From NCBI GenBank assembly GCA_036392795.1, contig DASVXH010000060.1, positions 1 to 12,465 of the forward strand: a stretch of 12,465 bases of DNA. The letters are read 5' to 3'. The notes under the pieces were generated by a model. It did no database searches. It had not been told where the DNA came from and was given only the letters and a program-made list of their open reading frames with translations. Origin of the DNA: JARIHD01 sp036392795. GTDB taxonomy: Bacteria > Patescibacteriota > Saccharimonadia > Saccharimonadales > UBA4665. Below are positions 5,602 through 12,026 of this stretch, one piece after another (position 1 is the first letter of the stretch; each line of letters begins with the position of its first letter). The translations under genes were made by a program, and so were the position numbers.

Positions 5602-5670
5602 AGAGACAGGACTCGAACCTGCGACACCCGGTTTTGGAGACCGGTGCTCTACCAACTGAGCTACTCTCCT
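5595..5670 (-). tRNA. tRNA-Trp (anticodon CCA)
   Basis: The minus strand folds into a complete 76-nt cloverleaf. The acceptor arms AGGAGAG and CTCTCCT are followed by G and an encoded CCA. The D-arm region is GCTCAGTTGGTAGAGC. The anticodon stem CCGGT/ACCGG encloses loop CTCCAAA with anticodon CCA for tryptophan. The T-arm is GCAGG-TTCGAGT-CCTGT. The encoded CCA means it does not need a CCA-adding enzyme for maturation. Its 3' end carries the direct repeat and probably served as an integration site. Confidence 0.97.
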
Positions 5671-5698
5671 ATATATCAGCGATGGTAGCGCCAATCAA
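5670..5698 (-). promoter_or_regulatory. Possible promoter abutting tRNA-Trp
   Basis: On the minus strand TTGATT (5698-5693), a 17-nt spacer and TATATA (5675-5670) make a good-looking promoter. However, the -10 box overlaps the first tRNA base, so its start site would fall inside the acceptor stem. It is either a chance match or drives something other than the mature tRNA. The remaining 5699-5813 holds nothing I recognise. Confidence 0.25.
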
Positions 5699-5813
5699 GG
5701 GCGCACCCTCGCCATAACAGCCATAATCATACCGTATTCCAGGCAATTTGTCACCTGAGCATTACTTTCTGTAGATTGTTAAAAATTTAACCAACGATCA
5801 CCTGGTCATAAGC

Positions 5814-5819
5814 GATAAT
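5814..5819 (+). promoter_or_regulatory. -10 box (GATAAT) of the GerE-type regulator
   Basis: GATAAT matches the TATAAT consensus at five of six positions and lies 13 nt before the ATG at 5833, leaving a leader of only a few bases and no Shine-Dalgarno. The -35 region is poor. Confidence 0.35.
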
Positions 5820-5832
5820 ACCGACTTGATTT

Positions 5833-6288
5833 ATGAACAATAAAAGAGCACAACAAAATCCCAACCCTTACGATTCACCCGCCGGCGACGCACAAGAGTG
5901 GATTGCCCAAGTGCGCGCCATTATTGAACCCGAATCTCAGGACGTGGCCGCAAAGGCAGCCGACGAGTTCGTCGGCGCTATCGGCGCCATTGCCGTAACG
6001 GATCCCGAAATCTCGTTTTTACATTCCGGCGCAGAAACGCCGAATATGACCAGGATGATCAACGACGCCTTGCGTGCGCGGCGTGCCGCCAACAGTGAAC
6101 TATTTGGTTTGACGCCACGCGAAACTGAGGTCGTCGAGCATATCGCAGCAGGACGGACCAACAAAGCCATCGGGGAAGCGATATTTGCCGCAGAGGCTAC
6201 GGTCAAGGGGTATATATCACGAATCCTCATAAAACTTGATTGTTCCAATCGTGCCGCAATCGTAAGTCGAATCAACGGCCTTATCTAA
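5833..6288 (+). CDS. Orphan GerE/LuxR-type HTH regulator
   Basis: This 151-aa protein ends in a clear GerE-type DNA-binding domain (about residues 90-151). L-T-P-R-E-T-E-V-V-E-H-I-A-A-G is followed by the scaffold helix N-K-A-I-G-E-A-I and the recognition helix A-T-V-K-G-Y-I-S-R-I-L-I-K-L, then N-R-A-A-I-V. The first ~90 residues are not a response-regulator receiver domain, as they lack the phospho-acceptor pattern, and are too short for an autoinducer-binding domain. They contain a proline/asparagine-rich start and an alanine-rich middle. The protein is therefore an orphan regulator that senses something unknown or acts constitutively. It is separated by 141 nt from the kinase-peptidase-histidine kinase operon on the same strand. 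It might serve that histidine kinase only indirectly, since there is no receiver domain. Confidence 0.85.
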   Translation: MNNKRAQQNPNPYDSPAGDAQEWIAQVRAIIEPESQDVAAKAADEFVGAIGAIAVTDPEISFLHSGAETPNMTRMINDALRARRAANSELFGLTPRETEVVEHIAAGRTNKAIGEAIFAAEATVKGYISRILIKLDCSNRAAIVSRINGLI

Positions 6289-6391
6289 CACCAATAAAAC
6301 CCCGATGTCTCTCATTACCCGACGACGCAATCTTCCACACGAGACGCGGCCGGATGCCGGACACACGACCCCTGTAATGCACAGCCAGGCT

Positions 6392-6420
6392 TTGATCTTG
6401 TAGCAAAAATCTGTTATATC
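6392..6420 (+). promoter_or_regulatory. Sigma70-like promoter of the kinase-peptidase-HK operon
   Basis: A -35 TTGATC (6392-6397), a 17-nt spacer and a -10 TATATC (6415-6420) lie 9 nt before the ATG at 6430. Transcription would start within a base or two of the start codon. No Shine-Dalgarno is present. The rest of 6289-6391 shows no terminator or RNA gene. Confidence 0.55.
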
Positions 6421-6429
6421 TAATATACG

Positions 6430-7089
6430 ATGCAGAAGGTAGTTCCAAACAAACCACTACTAATCCTGTTGTACGGATATCCCGGAGCGGGGAAAACGTA
6501 TTTTGCCCGACAATTGGCCGAAAATCTCCAAGCCGCCCACGTTCACGGCGATCGGATCAGGTCCGAGCTCTTTGAACAGCCGCGCTATGACCGTGAAGAG
6601 AACGACGTTATTTCACATCTTATGGAATACATGACTGGTGAATTCCTGAACGCGGACATGAGCGTTATTTATGACACCAATGCCATGCGCCTGAGTCAGC
6701 GCCGTGAACTTCGTGACATGGCTCGCCGCGCCGGGGCAAAAACCCTGCTTATCTGGTTCCAGATAGATACCGAAAGCGCATACACACGCGCCACTAAACG
6801 CGACCGTCGCCGTGCCGATGATAAATATTCTCCCGCTATTGACCGCCCCACATTTGATCGACTGGCCAGCGGCATGCAAAATCCCAGCAACGAAGACTAT
6901 CTGGTTATTAGCGGCAAGCATGTTTTTGCCACGCAGCTGAGTGCCTTCATTAAACGGATGCGTGATGACGGCCTGGTGACCATTAACGAATCGCAAAGCA
7001 AGGTCGTAAAACCGGGTCTGGTCAACCTGATTCCCAATCCCGCCGCCGGCCGCGTAGACATGTCTCGCCGCAATATAGTCATTCGTTAA
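6430..7089 (+). CDS. AAA_33/zeta-like P-loop kinase
   Basis: This 219-aa P-loop protein has a Walker A motif G16-Y-P-G-A-G-K-T23. D41 in G-D-R-I-R-S-E-L sits at the position of the substrate-binding or catalytic aspartate of small kinases. V-I-Y-D82-T-N acts as a Walker B-like strand. An arginine-rich lid follows (R-A-T-K-R-D-R-R-R, ~120-128). This is the layout of the AAA_33 group, which includes polynucleotide-kinase-like and zeta-toxin-like phosphotransferases. The phosphate acceptor cannot be read from the sequence. The last ~50 residues form an extension ending in basic residues. It is the first gene of an operon: the YgjP peptidase starts 3 nt after its TAA and the histidine kinase follows. 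There is no antitoxin-like gene directly upstream, so a toxin role is not supported. Confidence 0.82.
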   Translation: MQKVVPNKPLLILLYGYPGAGKTYFARQLAENLQAAHVHGDRIRSELFEQPRYDREENDVISHLMEYMTGEFLNADMSVIYDTNAMRLSQRRELRDMARRAGAKTLLIWFQIDTESAYTRATKRDRRRADDKYSPAIDRPTFDRLASGMQNPSNEDYLVISGKHVFATQLSAFIKRMRDDGLVTINESQSKVVKPGLVNLIPNPAAGRVDMSRRNIVIR

Positions 7090-7092
7090 TTT

Positions 7093-7818
7093 ATGGCAAC
7101 CAAACAGGTCCGAATTCCTGACATCGGCACCGTGACCCTCTATAAACGACGCGGCAATCGTAGCCTGCGTCTTAGCATAGGCCCAGCCGGCGATGTACGC
7201 GTGTCGCTGCCTTATTGGCTACCCTACAAAGCAGGCGAGCAATTTGCACTATCAAAAGCCCCCTGGATTGCCGAAAATCGGCCCAAAACCCACGGCACAA
7301 CACTGTTGCACGGGCACGCCATTGGCAAAGCCCACCGTATTTACTTTGAACAGCAAGCCCAGGCTACAAAAGTCGCCGCACGCGTTGCCGCCAACGAAAT
7401 TCGGATCACGTTTCCGGCCATTTACAGTCATGAAGACTACGATGTCCAGGAGGCAGCACGTAGCGCCAGCATCCGCGCACTCAAGAAGGAAGCCGAGGCA
7501 CTGCTGCCTCAGCGCCTGCAAGCCCTGGCCGCGCAAACCGGCTTTAGCTATTCCAGCGTTTCGGTCAAACAACTCAAAAGCCGCTGGGGCAGCTGCAATT
7601 CCCAGCAAGAAATTACACTCAATCTGTTTCTGATGCAGCTGCCGTGGCATCTGATCGATTACGTATTGATGCACGAACTCACTCACACAAAGGTCATGCG
7701 CCATGGCGCACCCTTCTGGCGTGAAATGGAGCGCCATGTGCCAGGCGCCAAACAACTCCGTTCACAAATGGGCAACTATCAACCGATACTCACACCTCGT
7801 GGCCAAGCTGTGGCATAA
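7093..7818 (+). CDS. YgjP-like (DUF45) zinc metallopeptidase
   Basis: This 241-aa protein belongs to the YgjP/M48-like metallopeptidase domain family. The zinc motif is H194-E-L-T-H198, with a likely third ligand H204 in R-H-G-A-P-F-W. The preceding K-S-R-W-G-S-C (162-168) is the family hallmark. The N-terminal ~110 residues are beta-rich, as usual in this family (R-R-G-N-R-S-L-R-L-S-I). No signal peptide or transmembrane segment is visible, so it acts in the cytoplasm. The known Escherichia coli relative is poorly characterised and the SprT-like fold is linked to DNA-protein crosslink repair, but the substrate here is unknown. It starts 3 nt after the kinase gene and ends 8 nt before the histidine kinase, so the three are almost surely one mRNA. 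Confidence 0.9.
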   Translation: MATKQVRIPDIGTVTLYKRRGNRSLRLSIGPAGDVRVSLPYWLPYKAGEQFALSKAPWIAENRPKTHGTTLLHGHAIGKAHRIYFEQQAQATKVAARVAANEIRITFPAIYSHEDYDVQEAARSASIRALKKEAEALLPQRLQALAAQTGFSYSSVSVKQLKSRWGSCNSQQEITLNLFLMQLPWHLIDYVLMHELTHTKVMRHGAPFWREMERHVPGAKQLRSQMGNYQPILTPRGQAVA

Positions 7819-7826
7819 TAGAGCTC

Positions 7827-8936
7827 ATGGTTAATCGCCTCATAACCCACGTTCGGCACTTTCACCGCACGAGCGTTGAACACGAACGCCTGACGAGCCT
7901 CATCAACAGCATGGCCGACGGCGTTATCGCCGTTAACGGCAAGATGAAAATCGTCACTTCTAACGGCGCGGCGCTTAATATTCTGGATGTTAACGATACA
8001 CTCATAGACAAACGCCTGGGCGAGGTTCTGCAGCCGATAGACAAAAACAATCAGCATGTGCCCATAGAGACTCTGGTACAAAATACCAAGATACCAACCA
8101 CCAACCGAGACATGCTGTTGGCCTATAAAGATGGCAGTAAAATTAACCTATATCTTAGCATCGCGCCCGTTCACCTGGGCTATGGCCGGAAAGGAAGTCA
8201 AGGCTACGTCCTGTTGCTGCGCGACATCAGTCACGAAAAATCGCTCGAAGAAGAACGTGACGAGTTTATCAGTGTTGTATCACACGAACTTCGCACTCCC
8301 ATAGCGATCACCGAAGGCAACATCAGTAATGCCCAGTTTATCGCCAAAAAAACCGGCGATATAACGCGCATTAAAAGCGCCCTGCAGCAGGCGCACGACC
8401 AGATCATGTTTTTGGCCAGCATGGTCAATGACCTGGCTACGTTATCCCGTGCCGAGCGCGGCAAATTAGTGGTCGAAGTAAAATCTATCGACGTCACCGC
8501 CTTGCTAACTCAACTGGCCAAAACCTACCAGGACGACGCGGTCAAAAAAGGCCTCAGCCTCAAATCTAGCATAGCCAATGACATTCCACCGCTGTTATCA
8601 AGTGATTTATATGTCCGCGAAATTCTGCAAAATTTCATAACCAACGCCATCAAATACACCCAAGAAGGCGGCGTAACCATCTCAGCCGAAAAAGCAGACA
8701 TGGGTGTGCTATTTACCGTCCAAGACACCGGCATTGGCATCAGCAAACAAGATCAGGACCGGGTGTTCGACAAATTCTTCCGCTCAGAAGACTTCCGCAC
8801 CCGAAAGGCTAATGGCACGGGCCTGGGACTCTACGTCACACTCAAGCTTGCCCGACTAATTCACGCCGAGATCGACGTGAAAAGCGAGCTAAACAAAGGC
8901 TCCACGTTCTCCATTTTTATACCCAATCTGAAATAA
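7827..8936 (+). CDS. PAS sensor histidine kinase without membrane segment
   Basis: This 369-aa kinase contains a PAS-like domain (about 20-135), whose opening is L-I-N-S-M-A-D-G-V-I-A-V. A HisKA dimerisation domain follows with phospho-acceptor H153 in S-H-E-L-R-T-P. The HATPase domain has the N box (N273 in I-T-N-A-I-K-Y-T), G1 box (D300-T-G-I-G), F box (F-D-K-F-F-R) and G2 box (G-T-G-L-G-L, 330-335). All boxes needed for autophosphorylation are present. Typical membrane kinases have helices ahead of the PAS; here the PAS begins within 20 residues, so the kinase is probably soluble and senses a cytoplasmic ligand or redox state. No receiver-domain partner is encoded in the window. CATAAT (7814-7819), overlapping the peptidase stop, lies 7 nt before the ATG and could give a separate leaderless transcript. 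Confidence 0.93.
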   Translation: MVNRLITHVRHFHRTSVEHERLTSLINSMADGVIAVNGKMKIVTSNGAALNILDVNDTLIDKRLGEVLQPIDKNNQHVPIETLVQNTKIPTTNRDMLLAYKDGSKINLYLSIAPVHLGYGRKGSQGYVLLLRDISHEKSLEEERDEFISVVSHELRTPIAITEGNISNAQFIAKKTGDITRIKSALQQAHDQIMFLASMVNDLATLSRAERGKLVVEVKSIDVTALLTQLAKTYQDDAVKKGLSLKSSIANDIPPLLSSDLYVREILQNFITNAIKYTQEGGVTISAEKADMGVLFTVQDTGIGISKQDQDRVFDKFFRSEDFRTRKANGTGLGLYVTLKLARLIHAEIDVKSELNKGSTFSIFIPNLK

Positions 8937-8948
8937 ATCGGGCCTTAA

Positions 8949-9572
8949 CTATAAATACGGATCGTTTTCTGAAAACGATACCTGAGTCAACGCGCCCACA
9001 GCGTGTCCGAATAGGGGCAATGACACGGGACGTCTGCCGGGCACACCATAGCGTACGTTGAAACCAGCCATTATTCCTTGGGACGTTCCGCGTTGCGCAA
9101 AGTCTGATGAAGGGTCTATTTTGGCTGCCTCCTGACGGGCAAATACCAACGTCTTTCCCTGGGCGGCAACACGAATAGCCGCAATTTCGGACAGCACAAG
9201 CGGAGGGGTTGGCAGCTTGGGGCCGGACAGCATTTCTAAGATGTTATAGCGAACTGCCTGGTGAACCGCACGGCCGAATCCACCGTGCTCATTCGGAACA
9301 CCAACAAGTAAGCCGTACAGTTGATCGTTTGTCCTCTTTACTTCTTGAGGCGTAACCTCTAGGATGGAAGCAATATCCGGGCTTTCGACACCCAGTGCTC
9401 TCAACGTTAGTACATTTCCCTGGAGCACCGAAAACTGGGGGTCGTCATTTACCCGAAAGGGTACGTCATAACATTCAAAAGTCGTTATTCGGCCTTCTGA
9501 TGGTTCAAAACTAAGCGAACTCAATCGTGGAGCCAGTGGTTTGATTTCTGAAAATTTAGGTGTAGCAGGCAT
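8949..9572 (-). CDS. Putative GerE-like HTH protein
   Basis: This 207-aa protein has a central segment (about 46-92) that aligns by eye with a GerE-type helix-turn-helix: L-T-L-R-A-L-G-V-E-S-P-D-I-A-S-I-L-E-V, then T-P-Q-E-V-K-R-T-N-D-Q-L-Y-G-L-L. It lacks the usual opening L-T-x-R-E motif. After it come V-R-Y-N-I-L and a proline-containing linker. The C-terminal ~85 residues are unrecognised and rich in small and hydrophobic residues, with no clear membrane helix. It may be a diverged relative of the 5833 regulator. It is transcribed from its own promoter (9581-9609), just behind the glycosyltransferase, and ends with TAG 12 nt from the convergent histidine kinase. DNA binding is inferred, not shown. 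Confidence 0.6.
   Translation of the reverse strand: MPATPKFSEIKPLAPRLSSLSFEPSEGRITTFECYDVPFRVNDDPQFSVLQGNVLTLRALGVESPDIASILEVTPQEVKRTNDQLYGLLVGVPNEHGGFGRAVHQAVRYNILEMLSGPKLPTPPLVLSEIAAIRVAAQGKTLVFARQEAAKIDPSSDFAQRGTSQGIMAGFNVRYGVPGRRPVSLPLFGHAVGALTQVSFSENDPYL
8961..8979. terminator. Perfect hairpin at the convergent gene ends
   Basis: ATCGTTTT (8961-8968) and AAAACGAT (8972-8979) form an 8-bp stem with a 3-nt loop. It lies 24 nt beyond the histidine kinase stop and inside the last codons of the convergent HTH gene. It could end the plus-strand transcript or protect both mRNAs. No clear T-run follows, so a classic intrinsic terminator is not proven. Confidence 0.45.
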
Positions 9573-9580
9573 AATAGATT

Positions 9581-9609
9581 AATATACCTATTATTTGCCC
9601 CTCTGTCAC
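9581..9609 (-). promoter_or_regulatory. Promoter of the minus-strand HTH gene
   Basis: On the minus strand a -35 GTGACA (9609-9604, five of six consensus positions), a 17-nt spacer and a -10 TATATT (9586-9581) lie 8 nt before the ATG at 9572. It sits in the 48-nt gap after the glycosyltransferase stop and predicts a leaderless transcript. Confidence 0.6.
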
Positions 9610-9620
9610 TACAATTATTT

Positions 9621-11138
9621 TTACGTTTTTTCCTTCTGCATCCCTGGCAAATGAGACACCACATGCATCACTGGAATACATACATTGCGTCCGCGCCAAT
9701 CAATCGTCGAGAATTCATAACGCCACATCGAATAATGAACGAGTCCAATATCAGTTGCCGCCGCCAAGGGCTGGCCAAGCCATCCAAATAAGGAAGCGCT
9801 CACATGCGTACTTTGGACCGAATAGTGATATGTGACCAGCAGCATCACGCCGCTCAGTCCTGCCAGAACATGCGCCGGCCACCCAATTGAAACCCAGAAG
9901 CCGGCTACCACGAGCACGAACGGCAGCAGCAAAAAGGCTAGCTCAAAGATTGTCAGTAGCGCCACTTGTTCTGGCCGACGATGCAACTGCGGGTAGCGCA
10001 TTCGCACGGCCGTGTCACGCTGATCACTCACTTGCTTGATACTTACAACCCCAAGACCACCATTAGCGCGCAGAAAGCTATAGCCGTCCTCAGTCAACAA
10101 CTCGCGAGCAAAATGCGCCTCCGGCACAATAGCGCGAGCAACAGCTGCAAAGCCACCGCTCTTTTGCAATGCCTGCCGCGTGATTGACCAACAAGAACTA
10201 ATGACCGGTGGACGCGCAAACATACGGCGGGGCGGTACTAATTCCCACCAATAACGCATGGCCTGAATAGGCGAAAAACGCCCGTACGCACTAGCTTGGC
10301 GGGTAGGCAGTACACACAGCATCTGTTTATGCCGTTCCAGCATTGTCGAAACTATACGCCGAATAGCATCATGCTCAAACCGGATATCGGCACCACAAAA
10401 CAGTAAATAGGTACCACTCGCTTCTTTGGCCAGCCGATCATAGGCCTGATTTTTGGGCAACCAAGTCTCGGCCGGTTCCTGCCCCTGCACAAACCGTACT
10501 CCGGCCTGTGCAAAATCCTTGATAATTTCCGGTGTTTTGCGCAGCTGCGAGCAGTCGTCCAGTACCACGATCTCTAATTTTGGATAATCGCTGGCCACCA
10601 ACGTCTGCAGACACTCCTGTAGATCTTGCGTTTCGTTTCGGGCAGGAATCAACACACTCACCGTAGGCAGGTCCGAATCACTGTAGTGTTTGGTACCGGC
10701 AGGCCAGCGTGTCTTGCGCAGGTTACGCCGCACTGACACCAAAAATACTACCGCCACCAGTGCCTGTACGCCAGCCAACAGAGCCCACACGCCATGCCCG
10801 GTCACATGCCAAACGCTCCAAGCCCACCAACCGCCAAAGATTACTCCTTGCATAATCAAGAGTATCAGACCGGTCCGAAACGTCGCCCAGCGCAGGTACC
10901 GTTCGTGCATCCGCCCCTGAACTACTCGCATCATATTAACAAGCCGATACAAAGACAGCAGAGCGATCACCGCACTAAATAGATTCGGCCAAAAAGCCAA
11001 TAAGGCCCCGGCAGCAATTCCGCCAAAAGTTAAAGCCGCTACAGCCAGTCCTCGCCGTAGCCACGCCCAGGCGCCAAAAAGATACACCAATAATTCCAGC
11101 ACTACCGCGCCACCAAACAAAATAAGCATTATCGTCAT
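9621..11138 (-). CDS. Polytopic membrane glycosyltransferase, family 2
   Basis: This 505-aa protein has a cytoplasmic GT-A domain between two membrane blocks. About four or five helices span residues 4-136. The GT2 core follows: V-S-V-L-I-P-A-R-N-E (160-169), E-I-V-V-L-D-D-C-S with the nucleotide-binding aspartates (189-197), and L-L-F-C-G-A-D251-I, where G-A-D replaces the usual D-A-D. A Q/E-rich region around 350 includes E350-D351, the likely catalytic acidic motif. Two or three more helices follow (395-470). The end S-T-I-D-W-R-G-R-N-V resembles the W-K-G-R-x-Y motif of CrtQ-like carotenoid or lipid glycosyltransferases. It probably transfers a sugar to a lipid or cell-envelope acceptor. 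Two ATGs (11138 and 11129) are possible; the first is chosen because TATATT lies 6 nt upstream. It is divergent from the small membrane proteins. Confidence 0.88.
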   Translation of the reverse strand: MTIMLILFGGAVVLELLVYLFGAWAWLRRGLAVAALTFGGIAAGALLAFWPNLFSAVIALLSLYRLVNMMRVVQGRMHERYLRWATFRTGLILLIMQGVIFGGWWAWSVWHVTGHGVWALLAGVQALVAVVFLVSVRRNLRKTRWPAGTKHYSDSDLPTVSVLIPARNETQDLQECLQTLVASDYPKLEIVVLDDCSQLRKTPEIIKDFAQAGVRFVQGQEPAETWLPKNQAYDRLAKEASGTYLLFCGADIRFEHDAIRRIVSTMLERHKQMLCVLPTRQASAYGRFSPIQAMRYWWELVPPRRMFARPPVISSCWSITRQALQKSGGFAAVARAIVPEAHFARELLTEDGYSFLRANGGLGVVSIKQVSDQRDTAVRMRYPQLHRRPEQVALLTIFELAFLLLPFVLVVAGFWVSIGWPAHVLAGLSGVMLLVTYHYSVQSTHVSASLFGWLGQPLAAATDIGLVHYSMWRYEFSTIDWRGRNVCIPVMHVVSHLPGMQKEKT

Positions 11139-11150
11139 ATCATAAATATA
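11139..11150 (-). promoter_or_regulatory. -10 boxes before the glycosyltransferase
   Basis: On the minus strand TATATT (11150-11145) lies 6 nt before the ATG at 11138, and TATGAT (11144-11139) touches it. The first would place the start of transcription at the ATG. If the second is used, translation would start from the in-frame ATG at 11129. No -35 box stands out. Confidence 0.35.
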
Positions 11151-11167
11151 CTACAAATAATTACACA

Positions 11168-11197
11168 TTGACTTCACTGGTCACACTATGTCACGAT
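11168..11197 (+). promoter_or_regulatory. Weak promoter of the first small membrane protein
   Basis: TTGACT (11168-11173) is a good -35 box. With an 18-nt spacer the -10 would be CACGAT (11192-11197), 8 nt before the ATG at 11206, which is poor. The stretch holds three T-C-A-C repeats (11174, 11181, 11191), perhaps an operator. Confidence 0.3.
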
Positions 11198-11205
11198 AGC
11201 CCTTT

Positions 11206-11601
11206 ATGAAAGTCTACGACAGCGACCCATCGTTCCCAGAGGACCCACGTTTCTATACCATCACCATCGACACGGCGTTGGTTCGCAAGGTGGTCTTGGG
11301 CAGTCTTTTCGCCCTATCTACCTTCAACTTGACGCACGGAGTGGTACGATCACTCGATCCCAGCACTATGCAACCTGAACACGTTTTTGAACACAACGTA
11401 GTGGATGCAGTTACTATGCAAATTCCGGACAGCGAACAAACCCCAGCCGAAGACGGCCTTTCCGGATACGGTCAGCTAGGAGCCATACTGGGAGCTGCAG
11501 GGTTATATAGGGCCGCCACGCAACATCGGCACGAATGGCTCGATCTATGGAACCAGTGGCGTACCCGTCGCCAACCCGGTTGGCACGAAGAAATCAGGTA
11601 G
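11206..11601 (+). CDS. Small two-helix membrane protein, TPAE family (copy 1)
   Basis: I do not recognise this 131-aa protein. It has two predicted transmembrane helices (about 27-48 and 85-102) joined by a ~37-residue acidic loop. The loop carries V-F-E-H (60-63) and I-P-D-S-E-Q-T-P-A-E-D-G (73-84). The basic C-terminal tail (W-N-Q-W-R-T-R-R) would lie in the cytoplasm under the positive-inside rule, as would the N terminus, putting the loop outside. The loop motif and an N-terminal Y-x-S-D-P recur in the protein at 12027, so they are paralogues from tandem duplication. It is divergent from the glycosyltransferase, which may indicate a shared cell-envelope role. There is no enzyme motif. Confidence 0.65.
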   Translation: MKVYDSDPSFPEDPRFYTITIDTALVRKVVLGSLFALSTFNLTHGVVRSLDPSTMQPEHVFEHNVVDAVTMQIPDSEQTPAEDGLSGYGQLGAILGAAGLYRAATQHRHEWLDLWNQWRTRRQPGWHEEIR

Positions 11602-11615
11602 CCAGAATAACATAA

Positions 11616-11644
11616 TTGAAATATTCTATAATTTATTATATAAA
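11616..11644 (+). promoter_or_regulatory. Strong sigma70-like promoter of copies 2 and 3
   Basis: TTGAAA (11616-11621), a 17-nt spacer and TATAAA (11639-11644) lie 8 nt before the ATG at 11653. This is the best consensus promoter in the window and again predicts a leaderless mRNA. The surrounding 50 nt are very AT-rich. Confidence 0.65.
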
Positions 11645-11652
11645 TATTACCT

Positions 11653-12003
11653 ATGAGTAGTTTCTATCTCAATCCAGAACAATACACCCCGCCAATTACC
11701 GTCGAAGGCTTTATCGAGCCAATAGTTGACCAGCGAACCACTCTTCAAAAGACTGGCTCATTAATTGGAAAAATAATGATTACTGGCAGTTTCGCCGGAA
11801 TGATTTACTCTGGCTACGAGGCAGCAACGAGTTTCGTAGAAGCTGCAAACAACAGCACCTCCATCAGCGCCGAAGTCAGATCAGACGCATTCAGCGACGT
11901 CTATAGGAATACTCTCAACGCCTGTGGATATGGCGCACTCGGTGTGGGCGGTGGTCTCGTTCTGGATCTAAGCCGCTGGAAGCAAAAAAAGACCAAATCA
12001 TAA
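11653..12003 (+). CDS. Small two-helix membrane protein (copy 2, diverged)
   Basis: This 116-aa protein has the same layout as its neighbours: a soluble proline-containing N terminus, a glycine-rich hydrophobic helix (about 36-56), and a ~30-residue polar loop. A second hydrophobic glycine-rich segment follows (88-105, A-C-G-Y-G-A-L-G-V-G-G-G), then a short basic tail (K-Q-K-K-T-K-S). It lacks the TPAE loop motif, so homology with copies 1 and 3 is suggested by topology and position only. The G-Y-G near the second helix is shared with copy 1. It has a strong promoter of its own, and copy 3 starts 23 nt after its stop, so the two are probably co-transcribed. Confidence 0.6.
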   Translation: MSSFYLNPEQYTPPITVEGFIEPIVDQRTTLQKTGSLIGKIMITGSFAGMIYSGYEAATSFVEAANNSTSISAEVRSDAFSDVYRNTLNACGYGALGVGGGLVLDLSRWKQKKTKS

Positions 12004-12026
12004 TCAATCGAAACAATAGAATAAAA

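Noticed and set aside
5436..5627. N-terminal extension of the nucleotidyltransferase frame up to 5627
   Set aside because: The extension translates the tRNA-Trp 3' end and the direct repeat; the homologous part begins at the ATG at 5435.
5497..5688. Plus-strand frame across tRNA-Trp
   Set aside because: It is the antisense translation of the tRNA and its repeat.
6349..6361. CCGG palindromes near 6350 as a terminator of the GerE gene
   Set aside because: The stem is only 4 bp and no T-run follows.
6430..7089. Zeta-type toxin-antitoxin system
   Set aside because: No small antitoxin-like gene is adjacent; the operon partners are a peptidase and a histidine kinase.
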